Origin: JANQQZ01 sp039187315
Lineage (GTDB): Bacteria; Planctomycetota; Phycisphaerae; Phycisphaerales; UBA1924
Direction of reading: 5' to 3'
Assembly: GCA_039187315.1 (NCBI GenBank)
Contig: JBCCZQ010000001.1
Coordinates: 1 to 64,000 of the forward strand
DNA length: 64,000 bases
The notes below the pieces were generated by a model that was not told where the DNA came from, did no database searches, and saw only the letters and a list, made by a program, of their open reading frames with translations. Positions 17,730 through 26,161 of the stretch are shown here, piece by piece (position 1 is the stretch's first letter; each line of letters starts with the position of its first letter). Made by a program: the position numbers and the translations under genes.

Positions 17730-17834
17730 AGGTTGTCTTGATGAGCCGCGACCGTGCGGAAGCGGTCTTCTTGGCATCTGGGGCGTGGCCCGCTCCCTCA
17801 CGGTCGCGGCTCGTTGATCCGTCAGACACAACCT
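17730..17834. repeat. Long hairpin repeat with imperfect terminal inverted repeats
   Basis: Two 23-base arms (17743-17765 and 17790-17812) are inverted copies, with identical first 14 bases (GAGCCGCGACCGTG) and three mismatches beyond. Outside them, AGGTTGT (17730-17736) is matched by ACAACCT (17828-17834), so the whole unit is an imperfect inverted repeat of about 105 bases. It sits directly downstream of the GNAT stop, within the low-GC insert. The arm sequence recalls a dispersed GC-rich hairpin repeat I associate with planctomycete genomes, which I cannot confirm here. No open frame or transposase lies inside it. Confidence 0.65.
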
Positions 17835-17982
17835 AGCAGCAGCGGTCGGTTGAGCACTTTCAGGATTGTAGGAACGGGTGCTGGGGCTTCTGTCGTAGCG
17901 AGGCGAGAACGAGAGATATCGGTTTGGGATTTTCTGTTTGTTATGCGTTCCGGGCTTTCGCCATGGTGTAGAATCTTGATGT

Positions 17983-18339
17983 ATGGATAATAAAGTTCGA
18001 CAGCCAGACCGACAGCATCCCGGCTGGAAGAACAAAGAGCGTTGTGATGAAGCCGCCGCGTGGCGAGAAATCGCGAAGAATTGGGTGCGCCGGAAGGCAC
18101 AGCTCAAGTATGGCATTGGCTTCGCGATGACGTTTGTTGCTATAGCAATCCCGTTGTTTTTCGTTGTGCCAGAATCTCATTTTCAGCCGATTTTTGTATC
18201 CGTACTAACGATCATAATTTTGCAGCCATTCAAAGGCATATTCGAGAATTGGTATGGATCAATGATCCAGCGCGGCGACAATCGAGTTGACAGCGCGATC
18301 ATTCGCCAAATTGAGGACGGCGAAGAAATTCCGTTCTAG
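17983..18339 (+). CDS. Hypothetical membrane protein on low-GC insert
   Basis: A 118-residue frame starting with ATG, with clearly lower GC and different codon use from its neighbours. The N-terminus (about 1-45) is hydrophilic and Arg/Lys-rich. Residues about 46-82 hold one long or two short membrane segments ('FAMTFVAIAIPLFFVVP' and 'PIFVSVLTIIILQ'), and the tail is charged and ends 'GEEIPF'. No family is recognised. It is the only plausible gene in the 728-base insert between the two GNAT 3' ends, and is probably of foreign origin. Confidence 0.5.
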   Translation: MDNKVRQPDRQHPGWKNKERCDEAAAWREIAKNWVRRKAQLKYGIGFAMTFVAIAIPLFFVVPESHFQPIFVSVLTIIILQPFKGIFENWYGSMIQRGDNRVDSAIIRQIEDGEEIPF

Positions 18340-18434
18340 ATTTGACGTTGCCCGCCGCTCTCCGAAACAAACGCGAGCAGGAGGTTCTCCGCAACGCGGT
18401 CGACCAACTACATTGCTGCTGCACAGGGCATTCG

Positions 18435-18551
18435 GCAAGCGTTCGGCTGCACGAGTCCATGGGCATGCAGCAGGTCGGGTGCTTCAAGCAGATCGGCACC
18501 AAGTTCGACGAAACGCTGGACGTCGGCTGGTGGCAATGCGTGCTGAGCTAG
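18435..18551 (+). pseudogene. Duplicated 3' end of the GNAT acetyltransferase gene
   Basis: These 117 bases align without gaps to 17590-17706 with four mismatches. They encode the last 38 residues of the acetyltransferase, including 'SVRLHESMGMQQVGCFKQIG', and keep the stop codon. There is no start or N-terminal part, so the fragment cannot make an enzyme. Its stop overlaps the convergent sugar-transferase stop through a shared CTAG. This suggests that this copy is the ancestral chromosomal end and that the intact gene received a replacement end from the inserted DNA. Confidence 0.8.
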
Positions 18552-20047
18552 TGCGCGTTCCGATGCACAAACCCCTTGCTGAGCGTCATCAGCAGGATCC
18601 GCAGATCGAATAGCAGGCTCCAGTGGCGGACGTAGAAGAGGTCGTACTGGAGCCGCTTGCGCAGGCTCGTGTCGCCGCGGAGGCCGTTGACCTGGGCCCA
18701 GCCGGTCATGCCGGCCTTGACGTGCTGGCGGAGCATGTAGCCGCGCCAGTCCTCGCGGAAGCGTTCGATCAGCTCGGGGCGCTCGGGCCGCGGGCCGACG
18801 AGGGACATGTCGCCCATCAGCACGTTGAGCAGCTGTGGCAGCTCGTCGAGGCTGGTCCGCCGGAGCCAGCGGCCGATGGGCGTGATGCGGGCATCGCGGC
18901 GGGTCGTCCAGCACGGCTGGCCGCTTTCGCCCACCCCGGGCTGCTCGTCGGCGATGTGGTGCATTGTGCGGAACTTGTAGATGTCGAAGACCTCGCCGCC
19001 AAGCGAGACTCGGCGCTGCTTGAAGATCACCGGCCCCGGGCCTGAGAGCCGAACGAGCCCGGCCACGATGAGCAGCATCGGGGCGAAGACCAGCCCGCCG
19101 ACGACGGCGCCCGCGATGTCGAGCGCCCGCTTGGAGACGCCGCCGAGGCCGTAGAGCGGCGACTCGCGGACGGACAGGATCGGCATGCCGTCGAGCTCGC
19201 TGACGGCCATGCTCTGGGGCATGTGCCTGGTAGTCACATCCGGGACGACGCGGACATCGACCGGGAACCGCTCGAGCCGTTTGAGCAGCTCGGGCACCTG
19301 CGCAGCGCAGGAGCCGGGCAGCGCGAGGTAGACCGCATCCACGCGCCATCGCTCCAGCGAGGCCTCGAGCTCGTCGAGACCGCCAAGGACCGGCCGGTTG
19401 ATGCACGAGGTCCGCTTGGTCGTGTCGCGGTGGCCGACGAAGTAGGCGACGCTGATACCCGTCCACGAGTTGCGGTCGAGCGTGCGGCACGTGATCTGCC
19501 CGAGGCGTCCGACGCCGACGACGCACGCGTGCCGCAGGTTCCAGCCACGCCGGCGCAGGAACCGCAACGCGGTCCGGAACACCATGCGCTCGATGCTGAG
19601 CGCAACCAGCAGCAGCGGTGCAAGCACCGCGAGCTGGTAACGGCTCGCATCCATCTCCAGCGAAGCGAATCGGGCCACAATCAAGCCCGGCTCCTCAACC
19701 GATACCAGCAGGCTGTTGCCCGTCATCCAAAGCAGCACCACGACCGCGGCCATCGCCGCGAGCGTCGCGCGGAAGAGCTGGCCGACCTCGCTGAGCAGCG
19801 CACGGTCACGGCGCGGCCGGTAGAGTCCGAATCCCCACATCGCGTAGAGCACGGCCGGGAGCACGAGGAAGACGATCGTCTCGCGGAGTGCGCGCTCGGG
19901 TGTGAGCGCGTGCGTCCAGTGCCCGCCTCGCACGGCCGCCTCTTCGTGGATGCGTGTCAGCCACGCGCCGAAGCAGGCCGCCACGACAACGAGCGCATCG
20001 GCAGCGCATAGCATTGAGACGAAGAACTGGTGTTTTTGCTTGACCAA
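18548..20047 (-). CDS. Undecaprenyl-phosphate sugar phosphotransferase (exopolysaccharide initiation)
   Basis: A 499-residue polyisoprenyl-phosphate hexose-1-phosphate transferase of the WcaJ/PssY type, which puts the first sugar phosphate on the lipid carrier for polysaccharide synthesis. Four membrane helices fill residues about 10-135. A Rossmann-like central domain follows ('ACVVGVGRLGQITCRTLDR'). One further membrane hairpin near 310 leads into the catalytic domain with 'SGPGPVIFKQRRVSLGGEVF', 'YKFRTMH' and 'RRTSLDELPQLLNVLMGDMS'. The annotated start is TTG with a G-rich site in front; ATG 20014 is the alternative. No other glycan genes are adjacent. Confidence 0.9.
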   Translation of the reverse strand: MVKQKHQFFVSMLCAADALVVVAACFGAWLTRIHEEAAVRGGHWTHALTPERALRETIVFLVLPAVLYAMWGFGLYRPRRDRALLSEVGQLFRATLAAMAAVVVLLWMTGNSLLVSVEEPGLIVARFASLEMDASRYQLAVLAPLLLVALSIERMVFRTALRFLRRRGWNLRHACVVGVGRLGQITCRTLDRNSWTGISVAYFVGHRDTTKRTSCINRPVLGGLDELEASLERWRVDAVYLALPGSCAAQVPELLKRLERFPVDVRVVPDVTTRHMPQSMAVSELDGMPILSVRESPLYGLGGVSKRALDIAGAVVGGLVFAPMLLIVAGLVRLSGPGPVIFKQRRVSLGGEVFDIYKFRTMHHIADEQPGVGESGQPCWTTRRDARITPIGRWLRRTSLDELPQLLNVLMGDMSLVGPRPERPELIERFREDWRGYMLRQHVKAGMTGWAQVNGLRGDTSLRKRLQYDLFYVRHWSLLFDLRILLMTLSKGFVHRNAH

Positions 20048-20256
20048 GGCCCCGCCACCCCTCGTGCCGCGTCAACGCGGCCCGTGCATCTCGCGGGTGC
20101 TGCCGCGGCTCCCTCGCGGTGCCCCCCGCCCGATGGATCATCGTCGGAATCCCCGGCGAGACATCGTCGATTGTATCCAGCCAACCGACAGCCCCCCCAG
20201 AACCGGAGAAAACTTCTCCATACTCAACGACCCGTGAACGCCCACAAGCCCATGCG

Positions 20257-21201
20257 TCACCCGGGGGATGCGCCATCGCTCTCGGGCCACAGCCCGCCCC
20301 GGCGGATCGGTGTGGCTTCGCTTAGGCGTTTCAGAACCGTTTGAGCTTCCTCATCGACCACCTCTTCGGGTGGTGGGTCAAGCATCAAAACAGCGTACAG
20401 ATCTCCCGGAGGCGTCGTCTGGCAGCCCTGTCCACGCAGCCGGAGCTTCTGGCCGCTACGCGCCCCGGCCGGCACCGTTACGCTCGCTGCACCCGTGGGT
20501 GTTGGGATACGGATCGTGGCACCGAGCGTGGCCTCGGCGATCGTGAGGGGGAGCTCGAGGTAGACATCCCTCGGCTGCTCACCGGCATCGGTGCGGCCGC
20601 GCCGGAACAGCGGGTGCGGTTCGAGGCGTACCGTCAGGATCAGATCGCCGCGGCGGCCTGGGTCGTCCGGATCGGCGTGGCCGACGCCGCGAACCCGGAG
20701 CTTGGCGCCGTCCTCCACGCCTTCGGGGATCACGACGTCCACGGTCTGCGTCGTGCCGCCCCGCTGGATCTCGAGCTGCCGCCGGCCCCCGGTCACGCTG
20801 ACAAGGAAGGCCACATCGATGGTGTGGCGTGTCTGCGCGGGTCCGCGTTTGCGGCGTGTGCCCGAGCCGGCGCGGGTCCTCGCTCCGCTGCCGCCACCGA
20901 AGAACGCATCGAAGACCGAGCCGAGATCGTCCATATCGAACGGGGCGCCGCCCCCGGCGCCACCCGGGCCGGCTGCACCGCCTACGCCCGCGTGCCCGAA
21001 ACGGTCGTAGGCCGCCCGCTTCTTCGGATCGCTGAGAACGGCGTACGACTCCTGGATCTCCACGAACCGCGCCTGCGCATCCTCCGAGTCATTGACATCC
21101 GGATGGTACCGGCGTGCCAAGTCGCGATAGGCGCGCTTGATCGTGTCCTCGTCGGCCGAGCGCTCAACGCCCAGCACCGCGTAGTAGTCGCGCTTGGCCA
21201 T
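20257..21201 (-). CDS. DnaJ/CbpA-type co-chaperone (no zinc finger)
   Basis: A 314-residue J-domain protein. The J domain is at 1-70 with 'YYAVLGVERSADEDTIKRAY' and the HPD tripeptide in 'RYHPDVNDSED'. A Gly-rich linker ('GVGGAAGPGGAGGGAPFDM') follows. The C-terminal substrate-binding domains contain 'IPEGVEDGAKLRVRGVGHAD' and 'VTVPAGARSGQKLRLRGQG'. The CxxCxGxG zinc domain of DnaJ is missing, so it is a class B/CbpA-type stimulator of DnaK. The dnaK gene is not in the window. Confidence 0.9.
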   Translation of the reverse strand: MAKRDYYAVLGVERSADEDTIKRAYRDLARRYHPDVNDSEDAQARFVEIQESYAVLSDPKKRAAYDRFGHAGVGGAAGPGGAGGGAPFDMDDLGSVFDAFFGGGSGARTRAGSGTRRKRGPAQTRHTIDVAFLVSVTGGRRQLEIQRGGTTQTVDVVIPEGVEDGAKLRVRGVGHADPDDPGRRGDLILTVRLEPHPLFRRGRTDAGEQPRDVYLELPLTIAEATLGATIRIPTPTGAASVTVPAGARSGQKLRLRGQGCQTTPPGDLYAVLMLDPPPEEVVDEEAQTVLKRLSEATPIRRGGLWPESDGASPG

Positions 21202-21249
21202 GCACCGTGACTTTAGGTCGGCGCGGGCGGTGCCACGGAACCTGTATGG

Positions 21250-22530
21250 TCAAAACTCCGGACCGTTCTCTTCCGGCTCGGCCGCTTCGTCGCCGGAGGG
21301 TGTCATCACCCGCACGCTGTCGGGCTCCCAGAGCCTCGCCTCGCCCTCGGCACGGCCGGCCAGGAGCTCGAGCCTGGTCGCGGCGCCGCGCTCGGAGAGG
21401 ATCATCATGCCATCGCCAGCCTCGTCGGCGTACGTCTCAACCACCGTCGCGCCGGAGCGGTTGGAAAGAAACAGCGCTCCGCCGTCGGCGTCGACCATCG
21501 CCGCGAACCGCTGCTCGCCCGCTTCGTCGAACAGCAGCGCCACGCCGCGGCCCTGCTTGTTCGCGTAGGCCTGAAAGACCGGCGTGCCCGCTGTGCTCTG
21601 CAGCGAGAGCGTCCCGCCGTCCGGATCCGCGGCGAGCGAAGCAGTCTCGCCCACCGAGACTACCCCGTAGCCCTGCTGGTCGATGTACATCGCGGGGCCG
21701 TCCTCGCCGGCCGTGTTGAGCAGGTTGATCAGTCCGCCGTCCTCGTCGGATCCGATGAAGACGCGTGGGGTGCTATCGGCTGCACCGAAGCTTGCAGAGC
21801 CTGTGCCATCGAAGTCTGTAAAGAGTGACAGCACGGTCTGCCCGCCGCGATTGGTCAGCGATGCCATGCCGCCGTCGCCGTCCGCACCGGCGTAGAACGC
21901 TGGCTCGCCGCGCTCGTCGCCGAGCAGGAACAGGGCGCGCCCCTCCAGGTCGGTCGAAAGGGAAGCAACCTCTCGCGCGTCGGCGTTGTTGACACGCACG
22001 AACCCGCCGTCCGGATCGGTCCCGAGGCTGACCAGCGGCACCCCTCCGGGCCCGAAGGCCTCGACCACGCCGTGGCCAGCCGCGTCCGACGTGAGCATGA
22101 CCGTGCCGGCACCGTCCTGGTTCGACACCGTCACGAGCCCGGCTTCGCCCGAGGAGCCCAGCACGATCTGCGTCTGCCCACCCTCGGCGCTGATCATCGC
22201 CACCCCGCGGCCCTGCTGATCGGCGTACGCCTCAACGACCGACTGGCCCTGCGCGTTGGAGAGGAACAGCGTGCCGCCGTCGGCGTCTGAGCCGATCGTG
22301 ACGACCGCGTTGCCCGCGGCATCGACGACCTCGATACGCTCGGCGCGAACGATGTCGGCCTGGATCGCATCGAGCCATCGCTGCGCGGGCCCGGCCGCGA
22401 GCAGCCCGAGCCCGGTGAGCGCGAGGGTGGAGGCGATTGCGCCGCGACGCCACCACGCGGACCGTCGCTCGATCCTGTCCAGTCGTGCCTGTAGTCCTGC
22501 GAGAGCGCAGTGTTGATCGTCACGCGGCAT
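21250..22530 (-). CDS. Membrane-anchored DxDGG-repeat protein
   Basis: A 426-residue protein with a short cytoplasmic start ('LQARLDRIERRSAWW'), one membrane segment (about 29-50) and an extracytoplasmic repeat region. About seven to nine repeats of roughly 36 residues follow the pattern G-x-D-x-D-G-G-x-h-x-h-x-N-x-x-G, seen for example as GSDADGG, GTDPDGG, GADGDGG, GSDEDGG and VDADGG. Intervening 'VVEAYADQQGRGVAMI' strands recur. This resembles the beta-repeat proteins that start 'RAERIEVVDAAG' and predicts a beta-solenoid; the acidic loops could bind calcium. No enzymatic domain is seen. Function unknown. Confidence 0.7.
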   Translation of the reverse strand: MPRDDQHCALAGLQARLDRIERRSAWWRRGAIASTLALTGLGLLAAGPAQRWLDAIQADIVRAERIEVVDAAGNAVVTIGSDADGGTLFLSNAQGQSVVEAYADQQGRGVAMISAEGGQTQIVLGSSGEAGLVTVSNQDGAGTVMLTSDAAGHGVVEAFGPGGVPLVSLGTDPDGGFVRVNNADAREVASLSTDLEGRALFLLGDERGEPAFYAGADGDGGMASLTNRGGQTVLSLFTDFDGTGSASFGAADSTPRVFIGSDEDGGLINLLNTAGEDGPAMYIDQQGYGVVSVGETASLAADPDGGTLSLQSTAGTPVFQAYANKQGRGVALLFDEAGEQRFAAMVDADGGALFLSNRSGATVVETYADEAGDGMMILSERGAATRLELLAGRAEGEARLWEPDSVRVMTPSGDEAAEPEENGPEF

Positions 22531-22589
22531 GGATCGGCTCCTCTGCTCAGGGCTGTTTCAGAGCACCATCCTACAACGGATGCGCGCAC

Positions 22590-22614
22590 GAAAACGCCCG
22601 CCAGAAGCGGGCGT
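22590..22614 (-). terminator. Rho-independent terminator of the CpeT-FKBP gene
   Basis: An 8-bp perfect stem (22594-22601 with 22607-22614, five-base loop) is followed on the minus strand by TTTT. It lies 29 bases past the stop of the CpeT-FKBP gene and before the next minus-strand gene. Confidence 0.7.
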
Positions 22615-22642
22615 GTGGATCAAAACGATGCAGCCGGAGGGG

Positions 22643-23719
22643 TCACTCGTCGGTCGGCTGTTCCGCGGGGGCCTGTTCGGCCTCTGCCTCATCTTCCGCT
22701 CTGTTGATGTAGACGCACTCGATGTCGAAGAGCAGCGTCGAGTTCGCGGGGATGCGCGGGTTACCGCGGGAGCCATAGCCGAGCTCCGGGGGGATGATCG
22801 CGCGGTAGACGGCGCCTTGCTTGATGTCCTCGGTTGCCCGGAGCCAGCCATCGATCAGGCGGCCGGGGACCTTGTACTCCAGCGGCATATCGCGCGGGAG
22901 AGAGCTATCGAAGGTCGTCCCGCTGGTGAGGTACCCCGTGTAGTGGATCGCGAGTGTGTCGCCTTCACGGACCGGCTCGCCCTCGCCGTCGTCGAACCGG
23001 ATAACCACGAGGTCATCCGACCAGCGATCGATCTTGACATGGTCGTCGCTGCGCTCAAACGTGGTCGTCGCCGAGCCGTCGCCGCCCCAGAGTACCGAGC
23101 CGTCGGCCGCGAAACCCGTGTCGCCGGTCACCAGCGTGTCGGGGGTGATCTGGATCGAGCTGGACATCTGGACGGCGTCGGATTCCATCGTGGGATACGG
23201 GTAGGGCGTGCTGCCCGCGAAGCCGTCGCCGGTCGCGCTCAGCTCGATGTCGAGCGTGGCGTAGAACCGGTCGGTCGGCAGGAACTCCGGGAACCGATCC
23301 GTCGCGTAGGCGAGGCCGATCAGCGTCGGCAGATAGACGGCGTCCTTGAACTCGAGCGTCCGCAGCCGCAGCTTGTCCTCGTAGCGGTAGAGCTGCATGA
23401 TCACCTGGCGGAAGGGCGTGCCAAGCTCGCTTGAGCGGGCCAGCTCGACGTACAGCGCGTGTTCGACCCCGTCGAGAACGACAGGGGCGACGGCCATGAC
23501 CATCACATCGTCGTTGGCGTCATCGATCGGTGCCGTGCCGACCCATGTGCCGGTCAGCATCGCGGCGGCCTTTTCCATTTCGGCATCCGCAAAGGTGACC
23601 GCGGCCGGCGCGACCTCGATCAGCGTCGGCTCGGGCTGGGCCTCGGGGGCGGGCTCGTCCTGGGCGATCACGCCGCCGGCAAGGGCGATCGTGGCGAAGG
23701 CAGTCAGGAGACGGTTCAT
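22643..23719 (-). CDS. Exported CpeT-like / FKBP-type peptidyl-prolyl isomerase fusion
   Basis: A 358-residue protein. ATG 23719 has GGAGT seven bases upstream; the GTG three codons earlier is less likely. A signal peptide ends near 'ALAGGVIAQDE'. Residues about 50-225 resemble the CpeT/CpcT (DUF1001) lipocalin-like fold ('LTGTWVGTAP...', then 'ELGTPFRQVIMQLYRYEDKL'). In phycobilisome-containing organisms that fold acts as a chromophore lyase, a role unlikely here. Residues about 245-335 are an FKBP domain ('VREGDTLAIHYTGYLTSG', 'PPELGYGSRGNPRIPANSTL'), expected to isomerise proline bonds in exported proteins. The Glu/Ala-rich tail is disordered. A terminator follows. Confidence 0.8.
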   Translation of the reverse strand: MNRLLTAFATIALAGGVIAQDEPAPEAQPEPTLIEVAPAAVTFADAEMEKAAAMLTGTWVGTAPIDDANDDVMVMAVAPVVLDGVEHALYVELARSSELGTPFRQVIMQLYRYEDKLRLRTLEFKDAVYLPTLIGLAYATDRFPEFLPTDRFYATLDIELSATGDGFAGSTPYPYPTMESDAVQMSSSIQITPDTLVTGDTGFAADGSVLWGGDGSATTTFERSDDHVKIDRWSDDLVVIRFDDGEGEPVREGDTLAIHYTGYLTSGTTFDSSLPRDMPLEYKVPGRLIDGWLRATEDIKQGAVYRAIIPPELGYGSRGNPRIPANSTLLFDIECVYINRAEDEAEAEQAPAEQPTDE

Positions 23720-23791
23720 GCTGGTCACTCCGTTTGATGCTTCGTTTGTCCGGTGCGTCGGGCTGGCCTGTTCGGGCTGGCCCGGGCTGGT

Positions 23792-24748
23792 TTATGCGAG
23801 TTCGGGGAACATCTTGGTCACCACGCCGACGAGTTCTTCGACATGGCTGGCGGACTCGTCGAACAGCTTCTGCTCGTCGCCGGTCAGCTTGAACTCAACG
23901 ACCTTTTCCACGCCGCCCTTGCCGAGCAGCGCGGGCGTGCCGACGAACAGGCCCTTGGCGCCGAACTGACCGTCGAGGTAGACCGCGCTCGGGATGATCC
24001 GCTTCTTGTCGCGCACGATCGCCTCGACCATCTGGATCGTGCCCGAGGCCGGGGCATACCACGCGCTCGTGCCCATGAGCTTGACGACCTCGCCGCCGCC
24101 CTTTTTCGCGCGCTCGACGCAGGCCTCGATCGTCGCATCATCGAGCAGGTCGGTCACCGGGATGCCGTGCACGCTGGTGCATCGCGGCAGCGGGACCATG
24201 TCGTCGCCGTGGCCGCCAAGCAGCAGCGCCTGGACGTCCTCGATCGAGCAGCCGATCTCCCACGCGATGAACGTGCGGAAGCGGGCGACATCCAGCGAGC
24301 CGGCCTGGCCCATGATGCGGCCGGTCGGGAAACCCGTGGCCTTCCAAGCGGTGTAGACCATCGCGTCGAGCGGGTTGGACACCACAATGACGATCGAGTC
24401 CGGCGCGTACTCCTTGATGTTCTCCGAGACGCTCTTGACGATCTTGACGTTGGTCTCGATCAGGTCGTCGCGGCTCATGCCTGGCTTGCGCGGCAGGCCC
24501 GCCGTCACGACGACAACATCCGAACCCGCGATGTCCTTGTAGTCGGCTGTACCGGTGAGCATGCCGTCGAACCGCTCGATCGGGCCGCAGCAGGCCAGGT
24601 CGAGCATCTTGCCCTTGGCCACACCCTCCTTGTCTGGGATGTCGAGCAGGACGATGTCGCCGAGCTCTTTCTGGGCGGCCCAGTGGGCGCAGGTCGCGCC
24701 GACGTTGCCGGCTCCGATGATGCTAATCTTGGCTCGACCGGTGGGCAT
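23792..24748 (-). CDS. mdh: Malate dehydrogenase
   Basis: A 318-residue NAD-dependent malate dehydrogenase of the LDH-like type, which oxidises malate to oxaloacetate in the TCA cycle. It has the nucleotide-binding 'ISIIGAGNVGATCAHWAAQK' start. The substrate loop 'TAGLPRKPGMSRDDL' carries the Arg that marks malate rather than lactate specificity. 'SNPLDAMVYTAWKATGFP' and the catalytic-His loop 'LLGGHGDDMVPLPR' follow. The length is typical. It stands alone, with a 154-base gap before the pseudopilin gene. Confidence 0.95.
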   Translation of the reverse strand: MPTGRAKISIIGAGNVGATCAHWAAQKELGDIVLLDIPDKEGVAKGKMLDLACCGPIERFDGMLTGTADYKDIAGSDVVVVTAGLPRKPGMSRDDLIETNVKIVKSVSENIKEYAPDSIVIVVSNPLDAMVYTAWKATGFPTGRIMGQAGSLDVARFRTFIAWEIGCSIEDVQALLLGGHGDDMVPLPRCTSVHGIPVTDLLDDATIEACVERAKKGGGEVVKLMGTSAWYAPASGTIQMVEAIVRDKKRIIPSAVYLDGQFGAKGLFVGTPALLGKGGVEKVVEFKLTGDEQKLFDESASHVEELVGVVTKMFPELA

Positions 24749-24901
24749 GGGCCGTCTCCAGAGCGGTTCGCGGAGGGTGCCGAGAGGTGTACCGCGGCCC
24801 CCCGCCGCGGCCGCATCGGCACCTGAACAGGGCCTCGCCGCCCGTTCCGGACCACTCTAGGCCCGACGACCCGATCCCACGCCATGGCTCGGCCGATGCT
24901 G

Positions 24902-26050
24902 CTACGGCCGCGGAATCCGCGGCGGCAGGATCGCGCTGCACGGGTCGCGGGTGATATCTCTGATGCGATTTCCGTTTGCCCAGCGGTCTGGATCGATATT
25001 GCGCCCCGTCCCTGTCAGCGTGTGGTACTGCTCGCCCCAGCGGCGCTGGACGACCGTCTCGTGGATCGAGAGCCGCTCGATCCCGCCGTCGATGCGTGCC
25101 GTCCAGACCCTCCGCTGCTTGCCGAAGAGCGACATGGTCGAGGGTGCATAAAGCATGGCGCTATCAGCGGCTCCGTTGCTGATTGTGGGAAGCTGCGTGC
25201 ACGGAATCTGCTCGGAACGGCGGGGATCCGGATAGAAAAAGCGGGAAACCACTGAGCCGATACTCGGTTCGTTGTACACAAACCTGTCGGAGCTGCCGCC
25301 CAGGAACGCGGACGACGGCCGATAGGCGCGATACGTCACCGGACCGTCACGGGAGGCTTGTACCTGAGCAAGCGGCTGCCACGGGTTGTCGTCGAAGGGC
25401 GAGTCGGTGCGGTTGCGCACGTACCGGGCCTCGGCCAACAGCAGCGTGCTGGGATCGACGATGGTGTCGACGTAGTCCCGCGACAGCATCATGTCGCCGC
25501 GAGGCGTTCCTAAGAGATCCAAATTCAGCCGATTTCCAGACATCAGCGCATGGTTTGAGATAAAACCGAGCCGCGACGCCTGCCGGTCCTGCGGCTGGTC
25601 CGGGTCGTTCGAGAACGCCTGACCAAAGTCGTTGATCTGGAGCGGCTCCCAATCATCCGGGTTGGGTCCCGGGTTGAGCCGTGGCGCCCCGCCGCTCGGA
25701 GCGGTCGCGGAGGTAAACAGGGCCTCGTCGGGGAGGTAGCCGCGTTCAAGCAGCAGGCCCGAGTAGTGGACGATGCCGTTGACCCGGTTCGGGTGGAGCT
25801 CGACCTGATCCTCGAGTTCCCATCGGACGCCGGTACGGTCGGCCCCGAAGAGGAACGTCGGCGTAAGAAAGCCGTCGTCGATCATCATCGAATTGATGCC
25901 GAACGCGACGGCCTGCATGTTCTGACCCGTAAGCATCGAGCCCGACGCCTCCCGGTTGGCTTCGAGTGAGACGCCGAGCGTGCCCCCGCCGACCGCCAGG
26001 ACCGCGCACACGGCCAAAACATCCACGAACGTGCATCCGTTGCTACGCAT
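24902..26050 (-). CDS. Prepilin-like (type II secretion / DUF1559-like) protein
   Basis: A 382-residue protein with a pilin-like N-terminus: a short basic leader, then 'GCTFVDVLAVCAVLAVGGGT', which fits a prepilin peptidase site with cleavage after the Gly. The +5 residue is Asp where canonical pilins have Glu. The rest is a soluble domain with 'QNMQAVAFGINSMMIDDGF' and H-x-G/DUF1559-like features ('SIGSVVSRFFYPDPRRSEQI'). Planctomycetes encode many such pseudopilins with unknown roles. It is flanked by mdh and a hypothetical gene, with no secretion genes nearby. Confidence 0.7.
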   Translation of the reverse strand: MRSNGCTFVDVLAVCAVLAVGGGTLGVSLEANREASGSMLTGQNMQAVAFGINSMMIDDGFLTPTFLFGADRTGVRWELEDQVELHPNRVNGIVHYSGLLLERGYLPDEALFTSATAPSGGAPRLNPGPNPDDWEPLQINDFGQAFSNDPDQPQDRQASRLGFISNHALMSGNRLNLDLLGTPRGDMMLSRDYVDTIVDPSTLLLAEARYVRNRTDSPFDDNPWQPLAQVQASRDGPVTYRAYRPSSAFLGGSSDRFVYNEPSIGSVVSRFFYPDPRRSEQIPCTQLPTISNGAADSAMLYAPSTMSLFGKQRRVWTARIDGGIERLSIHETVVQRRWGEQYHTLTGTGRNIDPDRWANGNRIRDITRDPCSAILPPRIPRP

Positions 26051-26161
26051 GCCGAGCCTCCTTCATCCATCCCAGCGACGACCGCCCGGCCCACGCCGGA
26101 CGGGCCATGGGCGGCCACGAAGCACAGCATGACGCGCGAGTCGCCGGCGTGTTCCGGCGTA

